DNA from: Serinus canaria
Taxonomy: Eukaryota > Chordata > Aves > Passeriformes > Fringillidae
Assembly (NCBI RefSeq): GCF_022539315.1
Contig: NC_066336.1
Span: forward strand, 2,546,600-2,610,599
Direction of reading: 5' to 3'
DNA: 64,000 nt
In this document: piece after piece, positions 47,044 through 58,745 of the stretch
Layout of the letters: each line of letters opens with the position of its first letter
Numbering within the stretch: position 1 is the stretch's first letter
The notes under the pieces: generated by a model
Databases searched by the model: none
What the model was told of the DNA's origin: nothing
Seen by the model: only the letters and a program-made list of their open reading frames with translations
Made by a program: the position numbers and the translations under genes

Positions 47044-47160
47044 ATACTCTTCTCATATTCTTCATTGAACCATGGTTTGTGTTGGAAGGGACCTTTGAAG
47101 ACCATCCAGTCAGACACTGCTGCCATGGGCAGGTACCCCTTCCACTGACCCTGGAACAGG
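47044..47160 (-). mobile_element. Second CR1 3' end, minus strand
   Basis: AACCATGGTTTGTGTTGGAA, then GGGACCTTTGAAGACCATCC and CTGCCATGGGCAGGTACCCC, is the minus-strand terminus of another CR1 copy. It sits directly next to a plus-strand CR1 end. Confidence 0.88.
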
Positions 47161-47164
47161 TTTC

Positions 47165-47310
47165 ACTAAGAAGTTGTGGATGCCCCATCCCTGGAAGTGC
47201 TCAAGGCAAGCTTTCAAGCAACCTGGTCTGGTAGAAAGTTGGAACTGGGATTTGGAACTGGATGATCTTTAAGGTTGTTTCCAACTGAAACCATGCCTGG
47301 ATTCTGTGAA
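47165..47310 (+). mobile_element. CR1 3' end, plus strand
   Basis: AGTTGTGGATGCCCCATCCC, then TGGAAGTGCTCAAGGCAAG, AGCAACCTGGTCTGGTAGAA, GGATGATCTTTAAGGTTG and CTGGATTCTGTGA, is a plus-strand CR1 3' end. With the copy at 47044-47160 it forms a palindrome-like CR1 pair with both 3' ends facing outward. Confidence 0.88.
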
Positions 47311-48129
47311 CAGAAATCTCCACGTACACTGTGGAGCAGGTTTCACTTTGGTTAATTCAGGGCTCATGAAAAGAACGAGACCTAGATTGCCCACCCATTT
47401 CTCATGCCCAAGTGCAGCATTGTCAATACAAAGATTTTTGTTAGCCCCCTTCTTCTGTTTAATACATTTAAGTACTGCACTCTGCATATGAAGCATAGTG
47501 ATGTTATCAGAAAGCATTCAAAAACATATGTTTTAATGAAATGTGTTGACAACTGCTGAAGGAAAGTTTTTGTTAAGTCTCAAGAGTTTATCCATGACAA
47601 GCAGTATTAATGAATTGAATTAATTAAAAAGCATTTCAAGATGAAACAGGACCTGTTCTATGTAAAATGCTCTATACATTAGACAAGCATTATGGAAATC
47701 ACTGCTTTGTACTACACTGTAATGCAGCCATTTATAAAAGCTCCTCAAGATCCATGGATAGCAGTAATTTGGGTTTAGCGTGTCTTTGAAATTCATTGAA
47801 TACAGCATGTGCTATTTAAAAGCATGAAATCTTGATGGTTACACTGCTATCAACATTTATTTGGCTTGGAGAGGGAAACAAGAGCTCAACGTTACTGGAA
47901 TGAGTGAGTGGGCATGGGAACAGGGTGAAAGGATGGAGGACCTGGCAAGCCCTGGCAGAGGCTGGTGCTGACATTTTTAGGGAGCAGCCTTGTCTGGCAA
48001 TAACTCAGGGTCCTGAGCTGTTTTGAAATTGTTTTACTAAAAGGAATTTCTCATCTCCATTGCTCCTCTGCTGTAAGCTCCTCTCCTTTATGGATCAGGC
48101 TTGTTCTTCACCATGTCCTCTCATTTTTA
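47311..48129. other. Unannotated unique sequence
   Basis: No repeat or gene was recognised. Confidence 0.4.
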
Positions 48130-48362
48130 GGTTGTTTAGTATTGGAATGCTCTTCCCAAGGAGGTGGTAGAATCACCATCTCTGGATGTGCTTAAAAAAG
48201 ACTGGACATGGCACTTGGTGCTATGGTCTAGGTGAGGTGTTAGGGCACGGGTTGGACTCAATGATCTTAGAGATCTCCTCCAACCTCATCATTCTGTGAT
48301 TCTGTGATTCTGAGATTCTGTCATTCTGTGATTCTGTGATTCTGAGATTCTGTCATTCTGTG
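48130..48362 (+). mobile_element. CR1 3' end with expanded ATTCTGTG tail
   Basis: GGAATGCTCTTCCCAAGGAG, then ATGGCACTTGGTGCTATGG and GGTTGGACTCAATGATCTTA, is a CR1 3' end. It runs into a tail of about nine ATTCTGTG/ATTCTGAG/ATTCTGTC units (48291-48362). The 8-bp terminal repeat is normal for CR1 but is expanded here. Confidence 0.92.
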
Positions 48363-51300
48363 CCCTCTCTAAGACTAACACCATCAGCAGTGACCAGTGG
48401 CACTGTGAAATATCTGCATTCCACATCAAGAATCACTACAATGGGCAGAACAGTCTCACAAGATGTGTGCAGTGTGGTTTGTGAGAGCTTCTGGCCGTGG
48501 GCCTGAGAGGCCAAGTGTGAGCAAGGTGTGGGTGTCCACTGGCAGCCAAAGGGCAATTCTGCCTCACTGGGCCAAAATCAATCAAAAAATGAGAGTTCTG
48601 GGCAGGAAACTTGTCTCAGAGGGAAATATCTGTTTGCACACAGGGAGAATTCTTACTTAGGTTGAGTTATGATTGTGGATTGGATTTGGATGAGTAAGGT
48701 AACAGTACCTACACACAGCACATTAAAATAATTTATCTTTAAAATATTATAAAGTATGTAACACATTCATAAACAAAAATATAAAGGGTGAAAGATGAGA
48801 AGCTGAAAAACAATATGATTTCATGCATGCATGGTGAAGTTTGCTTCACTTTATGTGTTTCAAGGTTTGGCTTGTAGGAGATTATTTCCAATGGATCCAC
48901 CTTTAGCTATTTGTTTTGGAATTCCTCTGGATCTTAATAAAGGCAATTACATCCTTCAAGGAGAACTAGCCAAAAATCTGTTGGTATATTTGAATCATTC
49001 TAATATATTAATACTCACAATTCAGTCAAGAATATGGCTGTGCAGTAGAGAAGAAAAACATCCTCAATACAAACTGAAGGTCAGGTTTCTCATGAAATGT
49101 GCACAGATATTTAAAGGATGGTAATGTTTGCTACTTAGCTACTGCACATACTTCTAAAAATTCATTTAAGACAGTGCTTGGAATATCAGTAAATCTGACA
49201 GGCAGCCTCATTGGTTAGAAAAAAGGGATAATTCATTTGGCCCTTAGTGTATTAGGAAAAGAGCAGGCAAAATTGCATCCCAAAGTGCTTTGGGAGATTC
49301 ACCCTCTAAGCAGGTATGAATCTGCTCTGTAAAAAAAAAATAAGAGAGCTTGTTCTGCTACTTCACTATGAGATGAGCAATATGTTTGCACTTGTCACAG
49401 GTAACATTTGCATTTATTATCTGCATGTAGAGAACTTCTAAGCTTTCTTATACCTGCTAAACCTGCCTGGGTAGCATTTGGGCCTGACCAAAAGAAGTCT
49501 CTGCCCACAGGCAGGGTGCTGTGCTGCCTGGAGAGCAGTATCTGCCAACATCAGGGCTGGCATTTTCTGTTTCCCTCCAGACTCTTCTTGCCAACTGGAT
49601 TCCAGGAAGGACCAAAGAGCCTTTTCTATGCAACCATTTTGAGGGCTGAAGCAGCCTGACTCCTCCTCACTCTGTCCAGAGTGCCTGGCTCACTCTGTCA
49701 GGCCAAGTGACCAGACAAGACCACAACGAGCAGCACAAGGAGGTGGTGGAAGTACAAGTCCGAGATTCTGGGCAAAAACTGGTTTCTGCTGGCTGATGGT
49801 TGACATTGAAGTGTCCTGTGGTGGTGGTGGAAGAGCTGTGTTGGTAAGAGCCATACATTGTAAAACTCTGTCCATGAGCTCAGCTGGGCTCCCAGAAGAC
49901 ACAGATTTTTTTTAAACCAGATACTTGCACAGCCAAATTATCATCTCTAGGGTTACTTAACAGCTGATCCTAGAAATCACTTGAAGATAGAAAGATCAAG
50001 ACAAATTCTGACTGTTTTCCTTACCAGGAATATTTGCTAATTTTTAAATGATCAGTCTGTCCACATACAGGTGTCTGTTTCTTCTCAGTTGTTTCCCCAC
50101 TTAACAGTTTTTGTTGTGATTCAGCTCAGTTCTGTGCTGTTGGATGTTTAAGTCAAAATACCCAAATTTTTCCTCACCAAAAGTTTACAAAATTTTTACA
50201 AATTTTTTTACATCAGATTTTTGAAATTTTACAAATTTCAAAATCCAAATTGTGGCTTGCTCTGTGCACAGATGGGAAGGTAAATAAAACTGAAGAGGAC
50301 AACTTCTGCAGAAGAAACAGCAGTAAGAAGGGCAAACAGACATGGTGGTAAAGGAATAAGAAATATTGCTGGTACCATTTCATTACAGAGAATAACAAGC
50401 ATCTTTAAACCAAGACAAGATATGCTGTGATCAGAAAGAAGGGAAGAAAATTGGTGTTTGGCTCTCTTCTTATTGCCAGAAGCTCCAGGTGGTATTGCAG
50501 CAGCCCTGAGACACTTGGTCAGACACGAAGCCTTGAATTTGCATTTACTTCTAAGAGTAGCAAAACCATTCTTGCTATTGGAAAATTATTTTCTCTGACT
50601 CTTGGGAAGGATGGCTGGCTTTGAAATTGTTTCTAAAATACAAATTGGGGAACAGTCTCATAATGCACTCGATGTTTTTTTGGTTACAGCTGAGAAGAGC
50701 ATATATAATAGTTAAATGAATATGAGTATTAATCACTTCAAATGATGTAACTAACCCAGACTATGTAAAAACTGCTATTTGAATTATGTTTTGTAAATAG
50801 TGGTATTGTTGACTTCACCCTGAAATCCTGTCTGGAACCTATATCTAATCCCAGGTGAAGTAATTTTGTATTCTCAGTTCTCCATGCAGTAGAATGGTAA
50901 TCAGAATTGTGATATCATCACTGAACTGCCTATAAGGCACTGGAATATAATGGTTGTTAAATAAAACCAAAATAAATCCTTGCAGGCTCCTCCAAGGAGA
51001 AATTGCTCTGTATAACAAGGCAGAAAGTAACACTTCAAAACCCAGGGCACCACCCAGCCTTGCCTGTTTGAGATGGGCAAGTGGCTTCCCCAGACAGACA
51101 CAGACTCTCCTGCAGACACAGTGCACTCCTGAGGAGGAGGAAGGCTGATCCCTTGCTGAAATACTGGCAGGGAGGGTCATCTTAGGGGCTGCTTCTTCAA
51201 AGGAGCAAATAAGCAGCCTTGCCACACAAACTGGAAGGCAAAGCACAGCAGAGTTACCAGTTCTAAACAGTCCACAGTCTCACAATAATACACCAAAAGT

Positions 51301-51944
51301 CTAGTCAACAGCCTTCAAAAAAGAGTGAAGATATTCATCAAACCTGATGAAGCTCCTATTAATTAGTGTTAAGTGTTGTTACACTTTTGTTACTATTCCT
51401 ATTTTGAAATTTAACTAAGAAACCTAATGGGGCTACTTCTGCAGGATGTTAATTAGATATGGCAATTCCACTTACCCACACAGCCCCGGCACACAGCACC
51501 ACACATCAATATTTAATTTAATTACTGATGTTGTGGTGCAAGTCACATCTGATTTAGGAGATAAATATGCTTAATTAATAATGAGATAAAACACATACAG
51601 TATGTCACCTTTTGTCATTTGAGCTGTATTAGGTGCAGTAAAAGAAGACACACATGGACATTGGGAAGGCCATGGCATGATGCTCTGTGTCTCTGCATTA
51701 TCTTTGTCCTTGGGTTTACCTGAGCCCACACTGCCCTGTAAATATGACAAAGACATCTGCTAGTGTCAAGGGCACCAGCCTACACAAAGACACACTTGTG
51801 TCTTGAGTAATTCATCATTTACTCCCATTTTTCTGCATAATTAAAAAACGGAACTTTCATCTTGGATTATACGTAGCATCTATAGGAATTCATCTTATCA
51901 GGTTTGGTCCCAGTACTCTCATCTGTGCTGAATGTGGCCTGGCA
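48363..51944. other. Unannotated, mostly unique sequence
   Basis: No repeat family was recognised. The block 51390-51580 is AT-rich with TTAATTA words and isolated CpG (CCCCGGCAC), and could be regulatory; unsupported otherwise. Confidence 0.35.
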
Positions 51945-52022
51945 CAGTGCAAGAACTCATTCTGCATCAGCAGTGCAAGAACTCATTCTGCAGCAGCAGT
52001 GCAAGGACTCATTCTGCAGCAG
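51945..52022 (+). repeat. Tandem repeat, 3 x 26 bp
   Basis: Three exact-length units begin CAGTGCAAGAACTCATTCTG; the third has GGACTC in place of GAACTC. Two substitutions in total among the copies. Confidence 0.95.
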
Positions 52023-53304
52023 CATCCTCTGGAACTGAGCCCTCTCCCCATTGGCACTGGGCATCCTCTACCCAGAGCCTCCTGCAAGAGCCTGTTGAGA
52101 GTAGTGTGATTGCTGTACCACGAGACAGAGCTCTGGAAAGGTACATGGAGAAAGATTGCTTAGCACTTTGTGAAGCCTGGGGGGAGAAGAGGAGAGACAG
52201 CCAGGCCTTGAGGCTGGTTATGATGATGAGCCATGTTAAAGCAGCTTCCAGGCAGGACTAGGTCCCCATTTCATAAAGAGCTTTGCAACAGGGACTGGCA
52301 AAGACTTACAGTGAAATTCAAACCAAATGGATGAACAGGTACCACACCACCAGTGCACCAGATCTGCTGAAGTAAAGGAAATTACTTCTGTTCATTTTTG
52401 ATAGAAGATCAAAACCCCAGCAGGTCCCCCTCTGTTTGCAGTGTCCTTTCCAGGCCTGTGTTTCCAGGGGTTCACAAGCTAGCACTAGAAGTTTGTGTGG
52501 GTTGAAACTTGCTGTGCAAGATCTTTACCTGGGGGCCATTTGGTTTGATGTGTTTGACAAAATTTTAAGAGCTCCTAAGTGAACTGTGCCAAACAAATAC
52601 TTTCCTAGAGGCTGAGAAGGTTTTTGAAACTTCCTTCAGGGAAAATTCCCACTTGGCAGAAAACCTGTGAAAGCAAAAGCATCTCACAACACTGTAACCT
52701 ATTGAAACACATTCTGCTCTCAGATCCATTTGGGGTCCTTTTTTCTATTTGATATTAAATTATTCTAGCATTAATATTGAGAGTAACTAATACAGTGGTA
52801 ACCTGTTGGGCTATCAGGAATGATTAGTGACGGAGACCCTCTCAGTATGGTCTGAAATCTTCCCTTAGAAACACAAAAGAGCCAAAAAAAAAAAAAAATC
52901 AACACTGGGAAATCCTTCAGCTGTCCAAGCCTGCCTTAAAACCCACTCACCCAAAAGAAAACACCAGAGAGGGGAAGACTCTAGTCAGTGTTTTATTGCT
53001 AACAGGCAGGGAGAAATGGAAATGCCAGTGATTGAAAGGGGGGAGATTCTTCTTCAAGGATGATAAAATAGAACTGCTGTCCTTTTCAGCTCCATGACCT
53101 GGAATTGTAGGTGGCCAGCACAGCTGGCACTGGGACCTGTTGGTACAATGGATGTACTGCAGAGTTTCCAAAGGGTGTGACTGAGCTGTGGAATTCAGCA
53201 GTGCTGAGCTCACACCTTCTGTCAGCTGCCAGAAGTGGGAGAGGCATCCTGGGACCTGTTCCCTCTAATTACATTCCCTGGTCTTGACAAGTAAATGCAT
53301 CCAG
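52023..53304. other. Unannotated unique sequence
   Basis: There is an A14 run near 52885. No gene or repeat family was recognised. Confidence 0.4.
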
Positions 53305-53560
53305 AACAGGAGAATGGGAGATGGAGGAATGTGTGGAACAGGAGAATGGGAGATGGAGGAATTTGTGGAACAGGAGAATGGGGGATGGAGGAATTTGTGG
53401 AACAGGAGAATGGGAGATGGAGGAATGTGAGGAACAGGAGAATGGGGGATGGAAGAATTTGTGGAACAGGAGAATGGGAGATGGAGGAATTTGTGGAACA
53501 GGAGAGTGGGAGATGGAGGAATGTGAGGAACAGGAGAATGGGAGATGGAGGAATTTGTGG
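53305..53560 (+). repeat. Minisatellite, 8 x 32 bp
   Basis: Eight units start exactly every 32 bp at 53305, 53337, 53369, 53401, 53433, 53465, 53497 and 53529. The core is AACAGGAGAATGGGAGATGG followed by AGGAATTTGTGG. Units differ by one to three substitutions and there are no indels. The plus strand is almost pure purine. All frames through it are open on both strands, which produced long but spurious frames (196 and 125 codons on the minus strand). Confidence 0.98.
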
Positions 53561-55984
53561 AACCCACAGTTCCATCAGCCAAACTGAGCAGTGAGGAGTG
53601 GTGTGTGAGGAACACTTTCCCCATGAGACCAACAGCCTGCATGAGTAGCTGAGAAACGCATGGGCAATGAGAACTAATCCTTTTGGAGAAGAACCTGTAA
53701 TTTGCCCCAGGAGAGAAACAGGGCTACAGCTGGAAGGGCAGGTGAGAGCAGCACTGCCCCCAGCTCTGTCTGAGCATTCTGCTTGTGCAGGAACACCGAG
53801 GCCAAACATCACCAGAGTGCACAGGACAGCGTGTGCTCATCTGAGGAGAGAATGGAGGAGAGAATGGAGCATCTCTCACAGTGACTGGCTTCCAGAGAAT
53901 ATGGAACAGGTTATACCAACAGCATGGGAATACCACAGGATGTGGTAGTTGTACCAGGATCAGTATCTAAAACGAAAGTGTAGCATAAAATTAAATTATT
54001 TCAATGGAGAAGCACAGGTTGAGGCTTTATCCTACAGTGTGCTTAGCAGTTGTATGGATATGTGAGGCTCAGGATTCCTATTCCATCTTCCTTAGAGGGG
54101 GCTTTGGTAAACATTCATTTCTTCTATTTCTATTGCCATGGGAATGTTTTCTAGGTTCTCCTGTGGCAGTGTGGACTCTGTGTGCTATCAATTGCACCCA
54201 CCAGCTGAGTGGATTAGAAAATTGGCCACCCCTTTAACAGAGACAAAGCCATGCAGGAAAATATTAATATTCTTGGTCTCTTCTTTCCTCTTCCTTCCAA
54301 ATTCCTACCTGGCCTCACTGAGGAACAGCTGAGAACAGTGTGGCCCAGACCAATGATTCCTCTAAGCACCACTGGCACCTAAATGTGTGAAATTCCCCTC
54401 TCCCTCCTCTTCCTGCAGGGACCCGTGGTTCTCTGATATGGTGTAGCAGCAGCAGCCACTTAGCACAGGCAATTGAAGTATTTCTCACCTGCCCAGCCTG
54501 CCTGAGCCTCTTGCCTGTGGGGTAGGAACTCGTGTCTCCAGCTCTCCTTGTCATTCCCATGCTTCCTTGAGGCTTGCTTTTGTATTAAAGTGCCTGAAAC
54601 TGGACTCAGGATTCAGAAAGGCAGCATGCCACTGGTGGTTACCAATAGCAATTAGTGCAGACTAGGATATAAACCTGCATGGCATCCAGCAAAATGGGCT
54701 GGAGCAGATTAAAGATTAAAACAGTCATTTGACAAGGAAATAGCAGTCACCCCATGCTTTCAGTGCATAACTGTGTCTGCCTGCTGCACCTCAGAGTACC
54801 TGCCCAATATTCTCCCTGTTTTGGTCATTTATTCTTGGGCATGGTTTTGAGAAGCCACAACTTATTCAGACCCCCTTTTCTGTGAATGAGCAGTTAAAAA
54901 TTGTTTCTTCCAAGGCTCGTTATTTTGCACTTGTCTATACTAGTAGGTAATGGAATTGTGTTGCAGGAGACTCACAGCTGGATATGACAGTCAGAACCAG
55001 ATGTTCACACAACAGGCCAGACACAGCTGGTTCCCTTTAGCTGGCAAGGGATGCAGAACAAGTAACTGCAGAGACAGCAAGCCTGAAAAAAATCTAAGGT
55101 AATCAAGCTAAATATGCCTGGAGTTTAGGCCATCTGGAAGATTGCCAGAAGGCTATTTATTCTGATGTCTACACCTGCTGAATGGGAATGCTTTGTGTGA
55201 ACTCAGAGCTTGAAGTAATACTGTTTCTCTCCTTTTTTCAGAACTCCACTCCCTCTAGGCAGTGTTTCTTGCTTGATAAATTGTGCTCAACTTAGGTTTG
55301 ATGTAAAAAAAAACCCAAGAAACCAAACCTTAAACTTATTTCCTGGCTGTTGATGAGCAGAGCAGGGAAGCAGAGCAGCACTGGAGAACAGAAAGGGAGC
55401 AGTGTCACAGATTTCCCCTTTAACAGAAAGTTAAAGTCTGTGGGCAGTGCAATCTGCTGGATAAACTGAGAGCCACTGGGAAGATTTTCTTTGTCCCATT
55501 TCTAGAGAGCTGGGAGGCAAATTCCCACAAGCTCTTTTGGCTGCTGCTGTGTGCACGCTCACCTCTCTGTGCTCAGTGACAGATTGCTCCCACAAGGCCC
55601 CATCTGGCTCAGCCCTGCTGGCTGCAGCCTTCTCCTCACAGCCCAGCAGCACCTGCCTTGCTGTCAGCAGGAAAACTCCTGGGACTTCCATTTTACAAAA
55701 AGTTTTGCTGGTGTGCACGCTCCTACAGCGATGAATATTTGATTGAGATGATATCTGAGTGTCAAGGGAGGAATTTTGGATAAACAGGACCAAGAAGATA
55801 AGAGACAGAAGGATGACTATCTGAAAGTTGCTGCCAGGGTAGAGGTCTCTTTGAAGACACAGGTTTCCCCAAGCTCCTGTGCCTCTGTATGGAAATGGGA
55901 GTAGCTCACATGTGAGCCACCAGTTACCCTTAGGAGTGATGTCCCCTGCTCTCGGGGCTTTAGCTGCTCACAGTGACCCCGAGA
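53561..55984. other. Unannotated unique sequence
   Basis: No repeat family was recognised. Short frames only. Confidence 0.4.
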
Positions 55985-55986
55985 TG

Positions 55987-56571
55987 TGTCACAAAGTCTC
56001 CTTTCCCAGCCTGACTGTCAAAGAAGGATCCAGGGCTCTTCAGTTCTCATTCTCAAGGTTGTTTATTGGTTCTTATCTATAAAATTCTTTCTCCTGCTGA
56101 GGTCTGCTCAGCAGGACAGACAGAGGCACTCTGCCTGCCCCTGGGTCAGTGTTGTTATCTTTTTATACTAAAAACTACATGTACATTATTTACCATAACT
56201 TTCCAATCCCTATCACCTGTGTCAGACAGTGAGCTTCTACTCTAAACCAATCCAAAAGTGCCACTGTCACAGCAGAAGATGGAGGCCAAGAAGAAGAAGG
56301 AGAAAGGCTGGACATGCCCAGATTCCTTCATCTTGCCTCCTGAACCCCCATTCTAAAAACCCCAAAATCTATTTTTCACCCCGTGACAAACTGATTATTA
56401 TTTTACTTATACTTTTGTGGCTAGCAGATCCTCATACAAGGTTGGTAACTTTTTCCATGGGTCATAATCAAAGGCACAGGGGTCTTGGGCTCTGTGTCAG
56501 GGTCTCTGAGCCCCCTGGCAGGGGTCCTGGCAATCCAGGACAGCCAGAGGGATGTCCTGAATTCTACCACA
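55987..56571 (-). mobile_element. LTR-like element, passerine type, minus strand
   Basis: The text ACTACATGTACATTATTTACC, CAATCCCTATCACCTGTGTC, CTCTAAACCAATCCAAAAGT, AGAAGATGGAGGCCAAGAAG and TTTTCCATGGGTCATAATC matches, from memory, a common songbird LTR. On the minus strand a TATA box (TATAAAAAGA, plus 56158-56167) precedes AATAAA (plus TTTATT, 56062-56067), as expected in an LTR. I found no clean target-site duplication, so the ends are approximate. Confidence 0.75.
56158..56167 (-). promoter_or_regulatory. TATA box in LTR
   Basis: TATAAAAAGA on the minus strand lies about 95 bp upstream of an AATAAA. This spacing fits the U3/R layout of an LTR. Whether it is active cannot be told. Confidence 0.5.
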
Positions 56572-56579
56572 CTGCCACA

Positions 56580-57889
56580 TTAGTAGCTCTAATAAACACA
56601 CGAAAATCTGTCTTTTCTTGTATTTGGTTGTTCCCAATATCTTCCTGATCTCTGTACTGATGCCTGCAGTGTAATTCTCTGAGGAGCCTCGGGCTCTCAC
56701 ACTCTCCTCAGCAAGCAGCAGCACAGATTTTGTCACCTCTCCACCCCAGTGGGTGCTGAGCACTAACCATGCTCTGCCTGGCATGCAGCTGCACTGCCAG
56801 TGATTGTGCCACTGCTGTCAGTGCCATTCCTGGTTCTCAGATGCAGCAAATGAGCATTTCTCTCTTTTTGTTCATGGTATTTTTTCAAGTGTTGCTACTG
56901 CTCTGTGCCAGTTTAGGTGGACTGGAGTTAATTTTCTTCATAGTAGCTCATTTGATGCTGCCTTTTGCAGTTGAGGTGAAAAGAGTGCTGATAACAAACT
57001 GATGTTTTAGTTATTTTCAAATATTGCTTACACAGCATCAAGGCATTTTCTGCCTGCCAGACTGCTTCTCCCCTGAGGAGAGGCTGCAGGTGAAGGAGAA
57101 GCTGAGAGGGGACACAGGTGACCCCAAGAGATATTCCACAAGGTATGACATCATGCTGTGCAATAAAAGTTGTGGGGAAGAAGGAAGAACGAGGGACATT
57201 CAGAGAAATGGTATTTGTGTTCCCAAGTCACTGTCAGGTGTGCCAGAGCCCTGATGTCCTGGGGGTTGCAAATACCTGCCTGGCCATGGCCAGGGGATGA
57301 ATTCCTGCTTTTGTTTTGCTTGCACAGGCAAAGCAACCCAGGAATTTTACCTCTTAAGCTGTCGTTATCTCAACACATGAGTTTTCACATTTTTGTTCTT
57401 CTGATTGTTTCTCCATCTCACTGTGGCAAAGTGAGTAAGCTGTGGCATGGTGCTGAGCCACCTGCCAAGGCTGGGCACATCATGTCCCAAAGGCAGCATC
57501 GGGATCACTTCAGATTCTCTGGAAATACACCAGAGTTCCCTCCCAATTTCCCCACCTTTGCTGAATGATACAGTGGACTTCCTAAAATTCTTATGGAATG
57601 TCTGTTCCTTAACCTAACCCAGATAACTGATGTGTTATGCTATGATGCTTTGCCAGAAAGAAATTCGTTTTTCTTTGACTATTTGTTTGGTTTCCATTAG
57701 CAGAGAGGTGATCTACAGAGTACTCAAACTGATACCTTTGAAGGACATGAGACTTAAAACCAAATAAAATATCTACTGTGTGTTATAAGCAATAATCAAT
57801 AATTAAAAGCCTTGTTAAAACATTGTTGAAGAGTATTTCAGAAGAAAAGTAGTTATACTGCATTTCATGCTTAATTCAATGTCAATTAG
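56580..57889. other. Unannotated sequence
   Basis: No gene or repeat family was recognised. A 132-codon frame at 57170-57568 has no known domain. Confidence 0.35.
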
Positions 57890-58135
57890 CTGATTGTTAA
57901 CTTCCCTCCAGCTAAATCTTGTTCAGCACAGAGAAGAGAAATCAAAAGCATTCTAGCTTTAACAAGCCTGGTGTTTCAATCATTCATCTCTGCCCGCAGG
58001 CTCGAAATCAATGTCAGCAGACGTTTCATTGCCATTTTATCAGCCCTTTCTGCATGTCACTGTTTTCTTGGCTGCCCTGATTGTCCCTCAAAATCGTCGG
58101 TGGGAGTCAGAATTCACCTGGAGGGCAAAACCGGG
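57890..58135. promoter_or_regulatory. Candidate conserved noncoding block beside CpG island
   Basis: The block is AT-rich with CAATTAGCTGATTGTTAAC, then a cluster of CpGs (CCCGCAGGCTCGAAATC, CAGACGTTTC, AATCGTCGG) that leads into the GC-rich island. It contains no recognisable repeat. Regulatory function is inference. Confidence 0.3.
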
Positions 58136-58170
58136 CAGCCCACACCTGGCCCGCGGCAGGTAACCCGAAC

Positions 58171-58260
58171 GGCTCCGAGCGGCTCCGGACGGCCCCGAGC
58201 GGCTCCGGACGGCCCCGAGCGGCTCCGGACGGCCCCGAGCGGCCCCGAGCGGCCCCGAGC
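58171..58260 (+). repeat. GC-rich tandem array, 9 x 10 bp
   Basis: Nine contiguous 10-mers of the type GGCTCCGAGC, GGCTCCGGAC and GGCCCCGAGC. The last two types alternate three times, giving a 20-bp higher-order unit, followed by two more GGCCCCGAGC. The flanking 10-mers TAACCCGAAC and GCCCGGGAGC look like degenerate units. Confidence 0.97.
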
Positions 58261-58270
58261 GCCCGGGAGC

Positions 58271-58290
58271 GGGCAGGGCAGGGCAGCGGG
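58271..58290 (+). other. G-quadruplex motif
   Basis: GGGCAGGGCAGGGCAGCGGG fits G3N2G3N2G3N4G3, a canonical G4 sequence. Confidence 0.85.
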
Positions 58291-58344
58291 CCTGGGGCGG
58301 CCTTCAGCACCGCGGACAGCGCCCGCCCGCCCGAGCCACTGCCT

Positions 58345-58745
58345 TCACCTCCTCCTCAGCCCTCCTCCTCAGCCCTCCTCCTCGGCCTTCCTCCTCTTCA
58401 GCCCTTCTCCTCAGCCCTCCTCCTCGGCCTTCCTCCTCCTCAGCCCTTCCCTCAGTCCTCCTCCTCCTCATCATCCTTCCTCCTCAGCCTTCCTCCTCCT
58501 CAGCCTTCCTTCTCTTCAGCCCTTTCTCCTCCTCAGCTTTCCTCCTGCTCAGTCCTACTCCTTTTCAGGCCTTCCCTCAGCCCTCCTCCTCATCAGCCTT
58601 CTTCCTCCTTGCTCAGCCCTTCCCTCAGCCCCTCTCCTCCTCCTCCTCAACCCTTCTGCTCATCAGCCTTCCTCGTCCTCAGCCCTTCCCCCCTCCTCCA
58701 CCTCCTCCTTCTCAGCCTTCCTCCTCCTCAGCCCTCCTCTGCCTT
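58345..58745 (+). repeat. CTCCTCAGCC-type degenerate minisatellite
   Basis: About 400 bp of irregular units built from CCTCCTCCTCAGCCCTTC and CTTCCTCCTC. The plus strand is almost all pyrimidine. The 274-codon frame rich in S, P and L across this region is a repeat artefact. Confidence 0.93.

Larger units (their letters stand above)
58136..58340. promoter_or_regulatory. Small CpG island
   Basis: About 200 bp are dense in CpG, in a window otherwise nearly free of it. It contains a 10-bp GC array (58171-58260), a G-quadruplex motif (58271-58290) and GCCCGCCCGCCCG (58320-58332). A promoter or enhancer is possible, but the array itself creates many CpGs, and no gene starts here that I can recognise. 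Confidence 0.6.

Noticed and set aside
53222..53812. 196-codon minus-strand frame with repeated SPILLF units
   Set aside because: Produced by the 32-bp minisatellite; 32 bp is not a multiple of three, so frames rotate and all stay open.
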